Assembly (NCBI GenBank): GCA_019722365.1
Contig: JADFUC010000862.1
Span: forward strand, 2,501 to 66,500
DNA from: Lithospermum erythrorhizon
Taxonomy: Eukaryota; Streptophyta; Magnoliopsida; Boraginales; Boraginaceae
DNA length: 64,000 bases
Direction: 5' to 3'
Notes under the pieces: generated by a model
What the model saw: the letters and a program-made list of their open reading frames with translations, nothing else
Database searches by the model: none
What the model was told of the DNA's origin: nothing
Translations under genes and position numbers: made by a program
Part shown: positions 1 to 12,733 of the stretch, piece after piece
How positions within the stretch are numbered: the stretch's first letter is position 1
How the letters are laid out: the number at the start of each line of letters is the position of its first letter

Positions 1-344
1 GTTCACCCACATCACCCAACAAATACTCTAAAGGCAAAATAACACGTTTAACCGGCTAATTACCATAATAAGAGGTACCCAACACAGCAAACCTAACGCA
101 ACTAAGAGAGTAGGCAGTATCACTTGGAACACAACCGAAAAGGCTAGTGAGGATGGACGCTGCTAAGCTAAGGCAAGGATCCAACCAACCAACACAAGCC
201 AAACACCACTCATGCGCCTACACGTATGCTAATTCAACCCTTGATTCAACAAACGACTACCCATGAGGCAACAAGGCCATGGAAAATCGAACGCTGGAAT
301 GGAGGCAAAGCAAAGAACCGCTACCTATAGTTACATGGGGACAA
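1..344. other. Left-edge non-coding DNA
   Basis: I see no convincing coding region, RNA gene or transposon terminus here. It runs directly into the GACGAC-rich repeat on its right. Confidence 0.4.
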
Positions 345-565
345 GCGCACGATTATGCTCAAGACGACGCGGCGCCCCGGCAAGAAGACGACGCTGAAAG
401 CCGTAGTAAAGACGACGGGCGGCGGCAAAGACGACGTATGCCCCGCAAGACGACGCGGCGAATGCTAAAGACGACGGCGTCTCCGCAAAGATTTGACGGC
501 GAATCGGCAAAGACGACGTGCGAACCGGCAAAAGACCACGTGCGCCCGGCAGAAGACATGGTCGA
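345..565. repeat. Degenerate GC-rich minisatellite (GACGAC-type)
   Basis: A short motif close to CGGCAAAGACGACG recurs about ten times with varying spacers (for example near 360, 410, 445, 470, 500 and 520). The last units degrade into AAAGACCACGTG and AGAAGACATGG. The block is far more GC-rich than its flanks. The open frames on both strands here follow from the stop-poor repeat and are not likely to be genes. Confidence 0.6.
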
Positions 566-599
566 TTCTAAACTATTTTCTTTGTACTTGCAAGAGTAG

Positions 600-3500
600 A
601 AAAGAATATCATAAGCTTGACTTATACTGCCTATATCGTGATTCTGACAAGGAAACATTACTCTACTCTCTTCTTTAAAAAGGACACTTAACAACAAACT
701 TATCAATAATACTTATGGATAATGACTAAAAAAGACCGAAAAGACTTAAGTATAATCTTGAAGAAATGAACTAAGTCAACTCTTACTAGACTTAAGTGGG
801 AGGTTCACTAGTCTAAATTAAGTTTGTATGTTTACACAAGTTAATTAAAGATTTGAGTCATTGAACGATACATCGACCGATAAGGGTATGAAAAGGACCA
901 TATGAATACTATCAAGTTCTGAGTCGTAAGTATCATCGATACAAGTAGTATATCATCCTAAGAACGAGACATCATTCTAATCTTAAAATGTACTTGTTAA
1001 GATAAGTAATTAAGGAATCTGTGTTTAATGAAGTTAAAACATAAACGTGGATTTGGTGATCTTTCAATTTCATATACCAAGATAATTTCATTCTAACCTT
1101 AGATGTGTCATTAGTCGATGATACAAGTAAGGATTATGCTTTAATCGGGTCAGTAAAACACAAAGAATGAAATAATTTCAAGTATATTAAGATTGCTACA
1201 CCTACCTTAAATTAATTTATTCATTCAACTCATGAGACAACTTAAGAGTTTTGTTTGATAAACAAACTTTGAAACGCTCCTCGTATAGGATAAGTTAGCA
1301 TTATGCCACTGTAGTAGACATAATTTAACTCGTATCCGTGAGTCATATTAAGTCATTTTGTACATAATCGTAAGCGAAGTCGTGTATTTTTTTCCATCCA
1401 CTATAGTATCAATTTATTGCACGAGAGTCTTCTATTATGAAGTACAAATAGTGGAAATAAATACGTGAGCCGAATGCATTCAAGTTGGCTCCATAGAGAC
1501 ACAATCCAGATTAGAACCCTTCGGTTATATCAAGGAGTATCTGACTCTTGATGCATTTAAAGTTAAATGCAGTGATACAAATGATTTACATGAATAACAT
1601 TACTCCAATAAATGACATGAGGTCATTTAAATGAAATAAGACGTGAATACGTATACTGCTGAGCATTTACCTTTCTCCGGATGGCATTCATCGTGAGTAA
1701 AGAGCCTATCTATATTACTTTCTCGATGGTGAATCATTAGAAGTAATAAATTTAATCTCATTAAATGAACAATCAATCATGAATGAGCGTTAATCATACA
1801 TTTGGTCGAGAAACTGGGCATTAAAACATATTCATTGGCCGACCGTGCTCATGTTTATTTCAAACTTTCTTATTGCTATTCCACAAGTCAGAATCCTTGT
1901 GGGTCTGGGCGTTTATCCAAAGAATGTTCCAAGTAATGACTTGATGATGGATATTTTGACATTGTTATTGGAACTCCACATCTCAAGCGAGAATATAAAA
2001 GAAAGTTTCTATACTACTAAAATCTAAAGTTGCAAACTTAAGATTGAGTATAACGGAGTTAAATTCCTCACTTTGATACTTGATGAAAATCAATAAGAAT
2101 CAAGAGTGATGAAGAACCTTGAGTTCCTTAAAGGTTAAATACTGGAGTCAGAATTTGATAAATGAAGTTTTATACACTAAATGTTGAAGAAATATCTCTA
2201 CAACCCTAAAAAGGTATGGGTGTGAGTGATTAGGCTCTGTACATTTGTGGGCCCAAATTTACATATATTGCGGATACCATGCTATAATCAGTCACATTAA
2301 ATATATGTGAGCTTGCATGACATTTGCTTGTTAAGCTTAAGATGTCATGAAGCTCGAGGTGATTGAAATCTACAATAGATTAAATTCTATAAGTAGACAG
2401 ATTCTCTTATTGACAAGGCAACTCTTCATTAGAGGTCTAATCCCACTAGTAAGGGCCTCACATTAATGAGAGTAGTTGAAGTCTATTACATAGTAATATG
2501 ATTCAATCAGATGCCACAAGGTCATGTGTCAGGCACTCACAACTATGACATAGCATGATTCCCTTGATTGAATGTGAAGTTTTACTAAAGGTATTCACGC
2601 TGATTCGAATACGCTGAGTAGTAACTTTTTAAGAGAATAGAGGTAACTATAGTTACATGGAATGGACTGCTTGTTGATCTTCACTTGTAATCAATGTGAT
2701 AGTGGCATTATGGGATGCTTACCATATGAAAAGCTAGCCACTTAATTTCAATAATAGACCGAGTCTAGTATGCTCGGTGAGTAAACTAAAAGGAAACTTG
2801 AACTCGCGATACAATCCTGACCAACCAATCTCGCTTTGTTGGTAATGTTGTTAAAAGAATATGCATTTAATAAGACAGATGTGTTTTAACACACTTTGAG
2901 TTGTGTTGTAAACCTTACCCGAGAACCCCGACAAATGGTTGAAACCCATTTTGATCATAGTCGCATGACTACGTCAGATAATCTTAGTCATCAATGACCG
3001 TCAGGCATCGGGTTGATGAATGTAAAGCTTCTTGTAAGTAGTATTCCAATAAAAGGATGTGATTATAATCACTATCCTTTTGCTTTACATGTCCCGAAAT
3101 GACGAAGAATTCATGAAAGCTTTGAAGGATCCATGTATGGATTTAACCACGCATCTCGAGTCAGATCCTTCCCCCGCCGATTCAACCAAGTTTGGTTTTC
3201 ACCAGCTTAACGGGCGAACCGAACGGCAAAGTTCTCCTCAAGGGGAGCTAGTTCATTCGCTGAATAAGTTAGTAATTGATTAAACAAAAAGTTCCTTTGT
3301 GTTTTAATCTCATTGTTAACTACAACTACATGAATGCGTGATTTATTCATAAAGTTACCCATTATTTACTTCATGTGCCGCTGTAATATATATAATACAT
3401 GTATCAGATCCTCCATGAGTGAAAAGTTAAATCCCTAGGTTAGTCTATGCTTTCTAGAGAGGCAACATGAATTGTTGATTACACCTCTTCAAGCCTAGAA

Positions 3501-3639
3501 ACATAGGATAGCCAAAAGGCCTCTGCCGACAGCCGAGAAGTAGGGCTTATTAAGCACAAATGACTAACACGTGTTTTGATTAAGCGATCAAGATTGATCA
3601 CGTTAGCCTCAGACTAGATCAATACCGTGGCCGGTCCTA
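600..3639. other. Non-coding, probably retrotransposon-derived DNA
   Basis: About 3 kb with no open frame that resembles a protein family. The right end merges into sequence shared with the 3' non-coding part of the copia elements at 50 and 58 kb, so much of this stretch may be the decayed body of the + strand copia whose LTR starts at 4089. I could not find gag, integrase or reverse-transcriptase motifs in it. Confidence 0.35.
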
Positions 3640-4088
3640 TGATCGGGAGCCGGTATGACCGAAAAACGAATTCATATAAGATATGTATATTCACGCCCTA
3701 TGATATTTGTTTAGAATTTTAGGTTCGACAATTCTTAGACCTACGATATATAACTATCTCAGGTTATATGAGTCAGATTTCTTGACTATGACCAAACGCC
3801 TCGCTCTTAAGCCGGGATTATAACGGCATATGTCATAATACAAATGAGTATAACGATAGATGTTGATATATTGGGAGGGATTTATCCGTCCTTGATATAC
3901 AAGGAAGATCTCAGGCCTCTCACACAGTTGGTACTGATTGGTTTATGGGACGCCATAAATGCTTATTCAGTTCATACTCGAGTAAAGAAAGTTGTGGGTG
4001 TTTCATGACACACTTCTTATGGTTAGCCTACGACTAGAGATCGCGCGATAAAGGAATTGTATGGTAATCGTCCAAGGGCAAGTGGGAG
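3640..4088 (+). mobile_element. 3' internal end of a Ty1/copia element, with polypurine tract
   Basis: This matches, with scattered indels, the stretches just before the LTRs at 50601 and 58201. Shared landmarks are a GGGATTATAACGGCATATG block, a TTTCATGACACACTTCTTAT block, and a final purine-rich GGCAAGTGGGAG that serves as polypurine tract directly before the LTR. It is the tail of a + strand element whose coding part is lost or unrecognisable. Confidence 0.7.
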
Positions 4089-5061
4089 TGTTGGAAATCA
4101 ATGAAAATTGATTCCCTTTATTATGCCCGCTATGCAATTGTGTATCAATTCATTTGCCGGTCGGTTAAGTGTGATTACTAGAACTTAGTGTTCACCTTTA
4201 GTAATTGTATATTACTAGTGCTGGTTCTCATGATAATTTAAGGGGTTATGAGCGATTGCTAGATCTATCATTAATTGTTATAATAATAATAGTAATTGGC
4301 TTAATATTATTATTATACAACTTACTATTATCTCGAGCCTAGAAGGTCACACACATACAAAGGACGTTGAATTATGGCTTCATGTATGAAATTAAACTAC
4401 ATTTGCTAAATTGAGAGTTGATTGTAATCAACGAATATTCTCAATTGGGATTTTTACATTGATAATGTAAAATATAAATTGGATGAATCCGAATTAATTA
4501 ATTAGTCAATTGAATTAATTCGATAGTTAGTTGAGCTTGTTAGTAACTTGTTAGTTACTATTAACAACTTCATAGCGTTGATTTTGTTTAACGATTTAAT
4601 TAAATTCTAACGAGTCGGCTCATTGCCTATTCAGCCAAGTTTAGGTTCGACCTATATAAACAAGCTTATTAGGAGCCACCATAAGTTTTCTATGAAATGA
4701 AAACAAAACCTAGCCTCCTCCTCCTCCATATGGCAAAAATATTCAAGGAAGAATTGAAAATTCTTCTCTTGGATTTTTTCATCCAAATCAATCCATATGT
4801 TCTAGCAAACACAAACATAGATTCAACCTCTCGCGCTGGGGACTTTCAACTAGAGGCACCTGGTTATCAAGTGCTCAACGATGGAATTCAAAGGAGGCTT
4901 CGTGAAAGATTTGGAGATAGACTTCCGCTGGCATCTCTGTAAGAACTCTTGTATTCATAATTGTAATTTATGTATTTTAGATTAATTTATATCATTTTGA
5001 GGATCCTGGATGTATGAATTTGGCGTTTATCACAAATAAAAATTCATACTAGATTCTAACA
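4089..5061 (+). mobile_element. Copia LTR (LTR1)
   Basis: Starts TGTTGGAAATC straight after the polypurine tract and ends at TTCTAACA, so it has the TG...CA form. Its 973 bp compares with about 940 bp for the related LTRs at 50601 and 58201. The first 600 bases align with those copies and a TATA-like CCTATATAAA lies at 4651-4660. The last third diverges, so it may be another subfamily. No clear primer-binding site follows: the sequence runs into the opposite-strand copia remnant. The open frame inside it is not a host gene. Confidence 0.7.
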
Positions 5062-5099
5062 TGAAGTTCATGACAAATCAGAGAATTTATCTCGAAGAG

Positions 5100-6480
5100 A
5101 CTTCAGATGAGATCCACAACCAGCTCTTGGAGACATCGTGCCTGTATGCTGAAGCCGATCGACCAAGCCAATCATTTTAATGACATTTGTATGCCATGCC
5201 CGTCTGCTCCCCCTGCCTTGCTATCCACAAGAGCGTTGTACAATGTCATATCTCTCGCTTCTAGCTTCCTTCGGAATAATTCCTCAAGTTGCCGGGTATA
5301 TTGGCGTCGCCACCTTTTCATTGAATCCGAACGGCTCTATATTGGCAAGCATGAGACATTGGACATCCACAAAGAGTATTCTATTCTGCAAGCTAGGGAT
5401 CCCTTCCGAATGGGAGGCACTATCATTAGGTTTCAAGTAGAACCTTATTGTTCAGCACGTATTCAGTCCTCTCTTGCTTGAGAATGATTCTGTTTTGAGA
5501 CCACTGCCAAAATTCGAAGAGTTCAAAGTTGCACTTTTCAAGTGCCGAGCGAAGCGAGTTCTTATAGCACAAGTGGGTAGCTTATATTAATTTACAAGAA
5601 TAAGTAAATAAATAATGTAATCAAGAAACTATCATGATAAACACTTACAACAATTGTAAAGTAAATACTAATAATTCGTATTCACGAAATATATTAGTAT
5701 CAAGATCTATTATACTTAAATTCAAACGGCAACACTGCATACATTTTGAATCCAGTATAATAGTAGGTTAACAACCAATTATGTAGAACTACATAACTCT
5801 TGTGTCACTAGCATCTCTTACAAGATGCTACCCAACATTTGTATCTCCGAAAACCGGTTAAGCATACCAATTAAACCAAAGTGTTACTTGGATTGATCAT
5901 CTGAAAGCCCACAACGCATGGAAATTACCAACATGATCCATTGTCATATCAAATGCAACATTGTAACACCCGCCATCACGGTGTGCCCAATTGATGCAAT
6001 TGATTGCACAACTTTAAAATTGGCTTGATACTTTGCTTAAATTTTAATTGGTGAGATTATTATTACTTTGTTTCATTTACTCATGCATACTAGCACATAA
6101 TCAAGCAATACATGCAATTGAAAAATAAAACAAGTAATGCACATTCAAGAGATATACGATATGGCCCCTAGAACCTATTACAAGTATTTATCAAATACTA
6201 ACATAAGTCATAATTCTTGTATCTTGTACTTTTGGATCCAACCGAGTCCACCAAGTACCACCACCGTGAAATGATCTTCAATATCTTCACTTGTTACAAT
6301 ATTTATATACTAACCCATCTTAGACAGCCAAGTAAGCTTCAGGGTAAACAATAAATAAATAAATACAAGAAAATATGACTCAGAAGGTCATTTACAACAT
6401 TACGGTTCACAGACCGAAAATAAATAAATGGGCCATATCTATATATCTCCATTCCAATCACCATTACAAAATATAGGCAC
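5100..6480 (-). repeat. Gag-region direct repeat, copy 1
   Basis: Copia gag-like sequence with stops and frameshifts. The minus-strand reading has the gag phrase VIKMIGLVDRL near 5170-5200 that also occurs, degraded, in the + strand element at 54130. Landmarks shared with copy 2 are TATTGGCAAGCAT (5340 and 6602), the CGGCAACACTGCA block (5730 and 6982) and the ACATAACTCTTGTGT block (5790 and 7050), all in the same order and orientation. Confidence 0.6.
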
Positions 6481-7535
6481 TTTATTAAATCATATAAATG
6501 AACTTAATAAATATTTTAAATGGAATTGGAAAATGCATGTTTGTAATTATCAAATTAATTAATCCACTAATAGGGTCCCTTGTTTGGAATGTGTGTTCCA
6601 TATTGGCAAGCATAAGACATCGACATCTACAAAGACGACTCAGGCTTTCAGAAGCCTCTTTCCCTATTAGCGGCATTGGCCATTTGGTCTCAAGGGACCT
6701 AGTGTTCAACACATACTGCTCTTCCCCGCTTGAGAACAATCCTCAAGTTTCGAGACCAAATATCAAGTTTGAGTTATTGAGCTTCAGACTTCAAGTGTAC
6801 GCCAAGCGAGTTTCTAGTGATTGGGCAACATTTCCACTTCTACGAATAAGTATGTAAATGACAACAATTTAGCAATCTATCATGTCAAATACTTACAAAA
6901 ACAAATTGTAAAGTAATACCAATACTCAAAATCTCACAAATGTATTAGTATGCAAGACCCACTATATTGAAATTTCAAACGGCAACACTGCAACACATTT
7001 TGAAAGACCAACATAGCAGTAGGTTAACTAACCAATTATGTAAACACGACATAACTCTTGTGTTACTAGCATGCCTACAGGATGCTACCTAACAGGTGTA
7101 TCACCGAGCCCACAAATGTTATGATGATTAATTATTTAACATGTTATATAGCACATACTCAAGTAATATGCACATCATGAAAAAATAAAACAATAATACA
7201 CATTTGTGAGATATATGATATGATCCTAAAAAATACAAATAGTAAACTCTGGCCATAACACTTCTATCAAGCGCAATCTTGTATTCTCCAACTCTTGAAA
7301 CTTCCCAGCCGATACGGTGGAACGCCATATCTTCAATTCTCCATCAAGTTGTATTACTTATTTACTAAGTCAATCCAAGACAAAGACGCAGTTTACGGGT
7401 AAAATAAAATAAATAAAATAAAACGACTGTGGGTTGTCAGACAAATGTATAAACTAAGCTCGCATACCATATTTCAAAAAAAACTAGGTCATATCAATAT
7501 ATCCCTTTCCATTCCCCAAGGCAATATATAATAAA
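6481..7535 (-). repeat. Gag-region direct repeat, copy 2
   Basis: Second copy of the gag/upstream segment at 5100-6480, same strand and order, with many indels between the two. It may come from an internal tandem duplication or from two element copies joined by recombination. No intact frame survives. Confidence 0.6.
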
Positions 7536-7935
7536 ATTAAACACATAACCATGATTTAATATATTAAATGGTACGGATTAAATGACTCATGAATGCTTGG
7601 CTGTTTAATTTAATGATATTAAGTAGAAATAAATACTGCCATTAATACATACAACGGCACTTAATACGCAATAAACATGCAATCAATTATATAATAAAAT
7701 GTAATAAACACTAATTATGAGGTTGAGATAAATACTCTCAATCAATTCAAATTTCAAATACATGATTGACAATCATATAGATACTTTCCATTTTTGATTA
7801 TACAAATCAAAATCAATCACATAAATATACAATTTAAATGCATAGAAATTAATTCAAAATTGAATCTCATAATTGTATTCATGAAATATATATAATTAAA
7901 ATAAATTAATTAACATATATTTTATGTCCATTAGT

Positions 7936-10900
7936 TGTAACGACCAGCTTCAAAGTGGCTCCCCCCGAGGTTGGGACTGGGCTACTCAACCTCGTGATAA
8001 TCAGAGTCACCAACGATGGATAACGATTAAAAACGACTTTATTTAACATCATAAATAAAACAATACAACTCGTCCATCGGGTGAACTAACCAACAATACA
8101 ACAACTGAAAAGTAATAATATAAGTACAATATCAAACTACTTGTTTTACAACACGAGGCAACAATAATTATTACATACAACAAAACTCCAAAAAAAAAAG
8201 AATAAAAAGTATGACTGTTGAGGTCTTCAAGCCACCATCGCCATCTTCGCGGGTACGCAGCTACTCGGCCAATGCATCTCGGTCATCTCCAACAAATCCT
8301 AGGCATAAAAACGCCCGCCCATGGAGAATAGAGTCGCCTAAAAAGCCGAAAGTGAAAAATAAATGCCATGTATTAACCTACCTGATCGCATGAATAAGAG
8401 TAGTTTAGATTTCTCACCTATTAAAGACTATATACCCCAAGAGTGATATTTTATATGTTACTTACCACAATTTAAATCTTACTTAATGACTTTCCGACTA
8501 ACACCGATAAACCCACACCACGTCAACAACCTCCTCACAGTACGCCTTAGTCACCGGAGATATCTTTCTATTGGTTATCTTTCGTAAGTATAGCTAATTT
8601 CCGATATAATATCCAACACAACATACGACAACTCAAGCATATATCTCAACATCTCATCACTCAAGCCTACACCACTCAACTACTTATCTTTAGTTCACCT
8701 TAAAGTGCTACTCCCGATTATCGTCATACATCTCCTATGACATCTAAATGTTCCTCATAAGACCCTCCAAATCATTTCATTTTCTTAATATAACTGAGCA
8801 ATATATGTCTTAAATCAAGATAACCTAAGAACATAATTATCTTCCCAAATTCTCCATTTAGTATACGGAACTTATTTACCTCAATGGTATCAACGTCAGT
8901 GATTAGATCTTTAACTTATATTCTAACACATTTGAATCCGCTTACCATATATAAAATATCATCAACATCATCGATGTATTGAAGATAAACTTCGGTTTAT
9001 ACTCTCTTTACTCTAAGGTTCTCATTCAATTGCATCTCATCCATTAACCACTTTAATATATATAACATATCTACAAAAAGACAGTAATGCCGGCAAGACT
9101 ACAACCTGGTGATAAATACCTCTGTATCATGAATGGACAAAATAGTTGCCGACAAGGCTAAAGTCCTAAAATGGGCACACATCAAAGCACTGTTGGATAA
9201 AGACAACAACAAGATCAGGAATAGATATCGTAGTCAAACATGAATAAAAATACATATATCCAGACTACCTAATAAGGCTACGCAACATAATTCCACGTGA
9301 AGTCTCACATAACACACGAAGCATAATAGAAGGTTCCAAGAAGCACAATTCCGTAGAAAAGAAATCAAGAGACTCAACAAATCCACTAAAACTCTAGTCA
9401 TCAAACCTCCTATCTCATATCCCACAACCATACCAACCTCTAATGCTATATATGCTCAATCCGCCTACCCGCAGGAATGTAATTCAATCGATAATCACAT
9501 CAAGACTTATACCGCAAAGATAAGCCAAACCGCACTTTATACATAGTATAAGGCAAACCGCATCTATACACTGGGCAAGGTACACCGCACTTATACATTA
9601 GTATAAGGCAAACCGCACTTATACACTAAGTATAAGGCAAACCGCACTTATACACAAAGTATAAGGCCAATAGCGTCACATATCCTGCAAGGAAGGAGAG
9701 TCACCTAACTCCTAATCATCCCAACTATGGGGTCATATCCTAATACTCAAGTCACCTCAAAGTCATACATAACTCCAGCCAACACCTCTCAATAACCAAC
9801 TACTTTACTCCCAACAATATTGCCACACAATTAAAACATCACACACAATCAGAATCAATCACAACCGACAAGGCCACATAAATACCAAAAGTGCCACAAG
9901 GCCACGTATAATAAAAGTGCTTTCTACAAGGCTAAATACAAAAGTGTCGAAAAGGCCAGTAAAGCAATGCTAATAAGTGGGAGTCTGCCATCACTTACTC
10001 TCAAGCCAATCTTCAATGCTAATGAGTCACATAATCATATTATGGCTCACATAATCATACAAATCCATTACATGTATACCATTCTTACATAATCATACTA
10101 ATTTGTGACGTACACTATTCCTTCACACATAATCATATTATATGACATGTACACCATTTACACATAATTATATTACAAGGACATGTACAATTCATTTAAA
10201 GTACATAAAGTAATACACGCGAGATAAAGCATCACCTTAGCTCAATAAGAAACGCCCCGCCTAATCGATCCAAGTGCCCTTCCCACGCCTGCCTAATCAA
10301 AACACCCGAAATTACAATTACTATTCGCAATACTCTCCTAACCTCCTTATCTTAATTAGATTCCTCGACCAACCCATTTTAGTTAAGCAAATTGACAACT
10401 TTGCTATAAATGGCTAATTATGTTCAAAGACTAGTTAAATGACGACTTCAACTATCTCGACTCAAATCCCATAATCGACAACACCTTAAATCAAAATACC
10501 CAACATTATTAACCAATTTCAATCAATCAAAATATCAACTTTTCCAACTAATCAAACCTGGCTCTAACAAATTTCAAATCCTCGAAGCCCGCTTACTACT
10601 CAAAACTAATAAACTAATTTCAACATATATATTCTCCAATAACTTATAAATCATAATTTCACCTCAAAAAACAATCACAATAAAGGTCCAATAACATATT
10701 TATTCTCAACAACTTTTTTAGAAAAGTCAACCCAAAATCAACTCCTCGAAGTCAACTCCACTATAACAACACTTTCTACCCCAAATATCGATCATTATCA
10801 ACTCTTAGATTATAATCTAAGCCTAAACAATAATTATATTCAATAATATCTCATAAAAAACCGAAGTCAACCCAAAATTCCAAAAAGTCAACGGCCCTAA

Positions 10901-11545
10901 AAACGTCTGAAATTCCACATCAAACACGATATTTCAACTCAAGAATAACTAATTTAGAACCCAAGAATCAATTGGAGCAATAAAATTCAAAATCCAAAAA
11001 GTGAACAAAAAGTCAACTCGGGAGATCTCACAAAATACACAACAAGATCGAACCTTTTTTACCTTGAAACGACGAGGATGATGGTGGAGAAATCCCCCTC
11101 CCCGAAAAAAAATTTGAGGTCCAAAGCTCTGTAAAGCATTAAGAGAAATCGAAGAAAGAAAATCAAAGTGGGGGAAAGAAGATCACGCCGGGTCTTCATC
11201 GAGAGGAAAATGAGCCCCTTTGGGCCTTTTGGTCCATTTATGGGCTTAAATGGATTGGCTCATTTAAGTGGGCGTGAAACCCGATCGCTTAATTCAATCG
11301 ATACTCTCGCTTTAAACTTAACTCACAATCAACTTCCAAACATTAACATTTATACTCAAATTACCACCCAAATAATATCATTACCATTCGACATAACTTT
11401 AAAATTCAAAAATTCAAATATACTACCAACCCACCGACTGGGCCAGATTGAATTATTCAATCAATTTTTTTTCCTTTCTCCTCTAAATACTCCACCGAGC
11501 ACCAGTATACTATTTCAATATTATAATGAACGTGGTTATTACAAT
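7936..11545. mobile_element. 3.6 kb LTR-like insertion, probably a solo gypsy-type LTR
   Basis: Copia leader sequence is continuous on both sides (to 7935 and from about 11552), so this block is inserted. It begins TGTAACGACC, a beginning common in plant Ty3/gypsy LTRs, and the hexamer ATTAGT occurs at both edges (7930-7935 and 11546-11551) as a candidate target-site duplication. It has no long open frame, contains a 30 bp tandem repeat, and carries several AAGTCAAC motifs near 10700-11020, as seen in long plant LTRs. The right end is ...TTACAAT rather than a clean CA, so its class is inferred. Confidence 0.5.
9504..9670. repeat. Tandem repeat, unit about 30 bp
   Basis: Five or so units of the form ACCGCACTTATACAC followed by AGTATAAGGCAA lie in a row inside the 3.6 kb insertion. 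The first unit is the most divergent. Confidence 0.75.
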
Positions 11546-11726
11546 ATTAGTTATTACAATAACTATTTCATATACAATAAAATAATTATTACAATAATCA
11601 TTTCATATAAATATAATATATAAAGAATTTTTATCTAAACATATTTATATTTTAACTAGACATTATCATGACTATATCCTCAAATAAATACATTTATAAA
11701 GCGTATCATCAGTAAATAAGTTGAGA

Positions 11727-11831
11727 GCATCGAACGGCCTAGTGGTTGTGGAGGCCTTCCAAAATGACATGTAGAGGTTCTCGGGTTCGATTCTCTATCA
11801 GGTGGGGTAAAATGGGTGGTTTTTTTTTTAT
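11727..11831 (+). mobile_element. tRNA-derived SINE-like element
   Basis: An A-box-like GGCCTAGTGGTTG is followed about 40 bases later by a B-box GGGTTCGATTC, the spacing of an internal RNA polymerase III promoter. The sequence ends in a run of ten T. It sits in the leader of the - strand copia. It does not fold into an intact tRNA, so a SINE head is more likely than a working tRNA gene. Confidence 0.5.
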
Positions 11832-11989
11832 AAAAAAATATATCTATAAAAGGATAAACAATAAAAAAAGAGTATCGAATTAAATTTATTATCATTAAAT
11901 TGATAATTACAAATTGTCACAGCAATAGATGATAGCACAAAGACAATACAAAAACCTAAATTAATAATTTAAAGCGATTAGGTTTTGTA

Positions 11990-12150
11990 ACAACAAAACT
12001 GGCCAAGTTAACGCGACGGACGCATCGGCGCCGGTCGACATGCTTAATCGCCGGGGCTGGTCCATCCAGGAGACACATCCAACGGGTGGCCGGAACGCCC
12101 TATTTGGGCCACCGACGCCCCTGGTGGCCGCAAGGTCGCACCTCCATTTC
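11990..12150 (-). other. GC-rich block of the copia leader
   Basis: A short GC-rich block in otherwise very AT-rich leader. On the minus strand it starts with a GGAGGTGCGACC phrase and continues through GGCCACC and CCGGCCACC-like runs. The + strand copia has a counterpart at 52125-52290, so it is a standing part of the family. Confidence 0.55.
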
Positions 12151-12715
12151 ACAAAAAATTCCAGTTTTTCGATTTAATTCAAATGTTTGAAAAAACCGAT
12201 TTGAAGGCCTTAAACACATCCAAAAATTCTGAAATTTTTACCAAACATTCCACACAATTTTCTTAAACGTTTTCAATTGGAATTTTGTAAAACCATTTTA
12301 AAAAAATTAATTATATAATAAACATTCCGTGAAATCATTAAAAATTATTTCTTGGGACACTTAAATAATCCAAAAACATTATGAAATTTTTCGTAGAGAT
12401 ATTCTCATCCCTCTCGAAACGCACGAAAATTGGTGGAATTATTAGAATATTTAAACACCAACTAATAAAAAATAATTTGATTTTAATCAAATATGTTTTA
12501 AGAAACCCTTCCAATTCATGAAACACACATCTAAATTCAAATCATCAAAATTAATAATATGATGAATCTTGAAAACGGGATAGAACACATATTTATTCAT
12601 GAATTAATTTTTCATAACATATATTCATGGTCAAGAATATATAATATGAAAATCGATATAAAATGTGTTTATATAACAAATTATATATAAATGTAATCGA
12701 AATTATACAACTTAA

Positions 12716-12733
12716 ACATGCTCATGATGCCAC
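12716..12733 (-). promoter_or_regulatory. Copia primer-binding site
   Basis: Directly next to the LTR end, the minus strand reads GTGGCATCATGAGCATG. It resembles the initiator-methionine tRNA primer site TGGTATCAGAGC with changes, and matches the site at 51545. Confidence 0.6.

Noticed and set aside
279..599. 106-residue + strand frame rich in Arg, Asp and Lys
   Set aside because: It follows from the GACGAC repeat. There is no family resemblance and the opposite strand is open too.
4697..4942. 81-residue frame in LTR1
   Set aside because: It lies inside an LTR and is not kept in the related LTRs.
11168..11623. 151-residue + strand frame
   Set aside because: It crosses the right edge of the 3.6 kb insertion into copia leader DNA, and the second half is AT-rich low complexity.
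11727..11831. A functional tRNA gene in the copia leader
   Set aside because: Box motifs are present but no full cloverleaf could be drawn; SINE-like is more likely.
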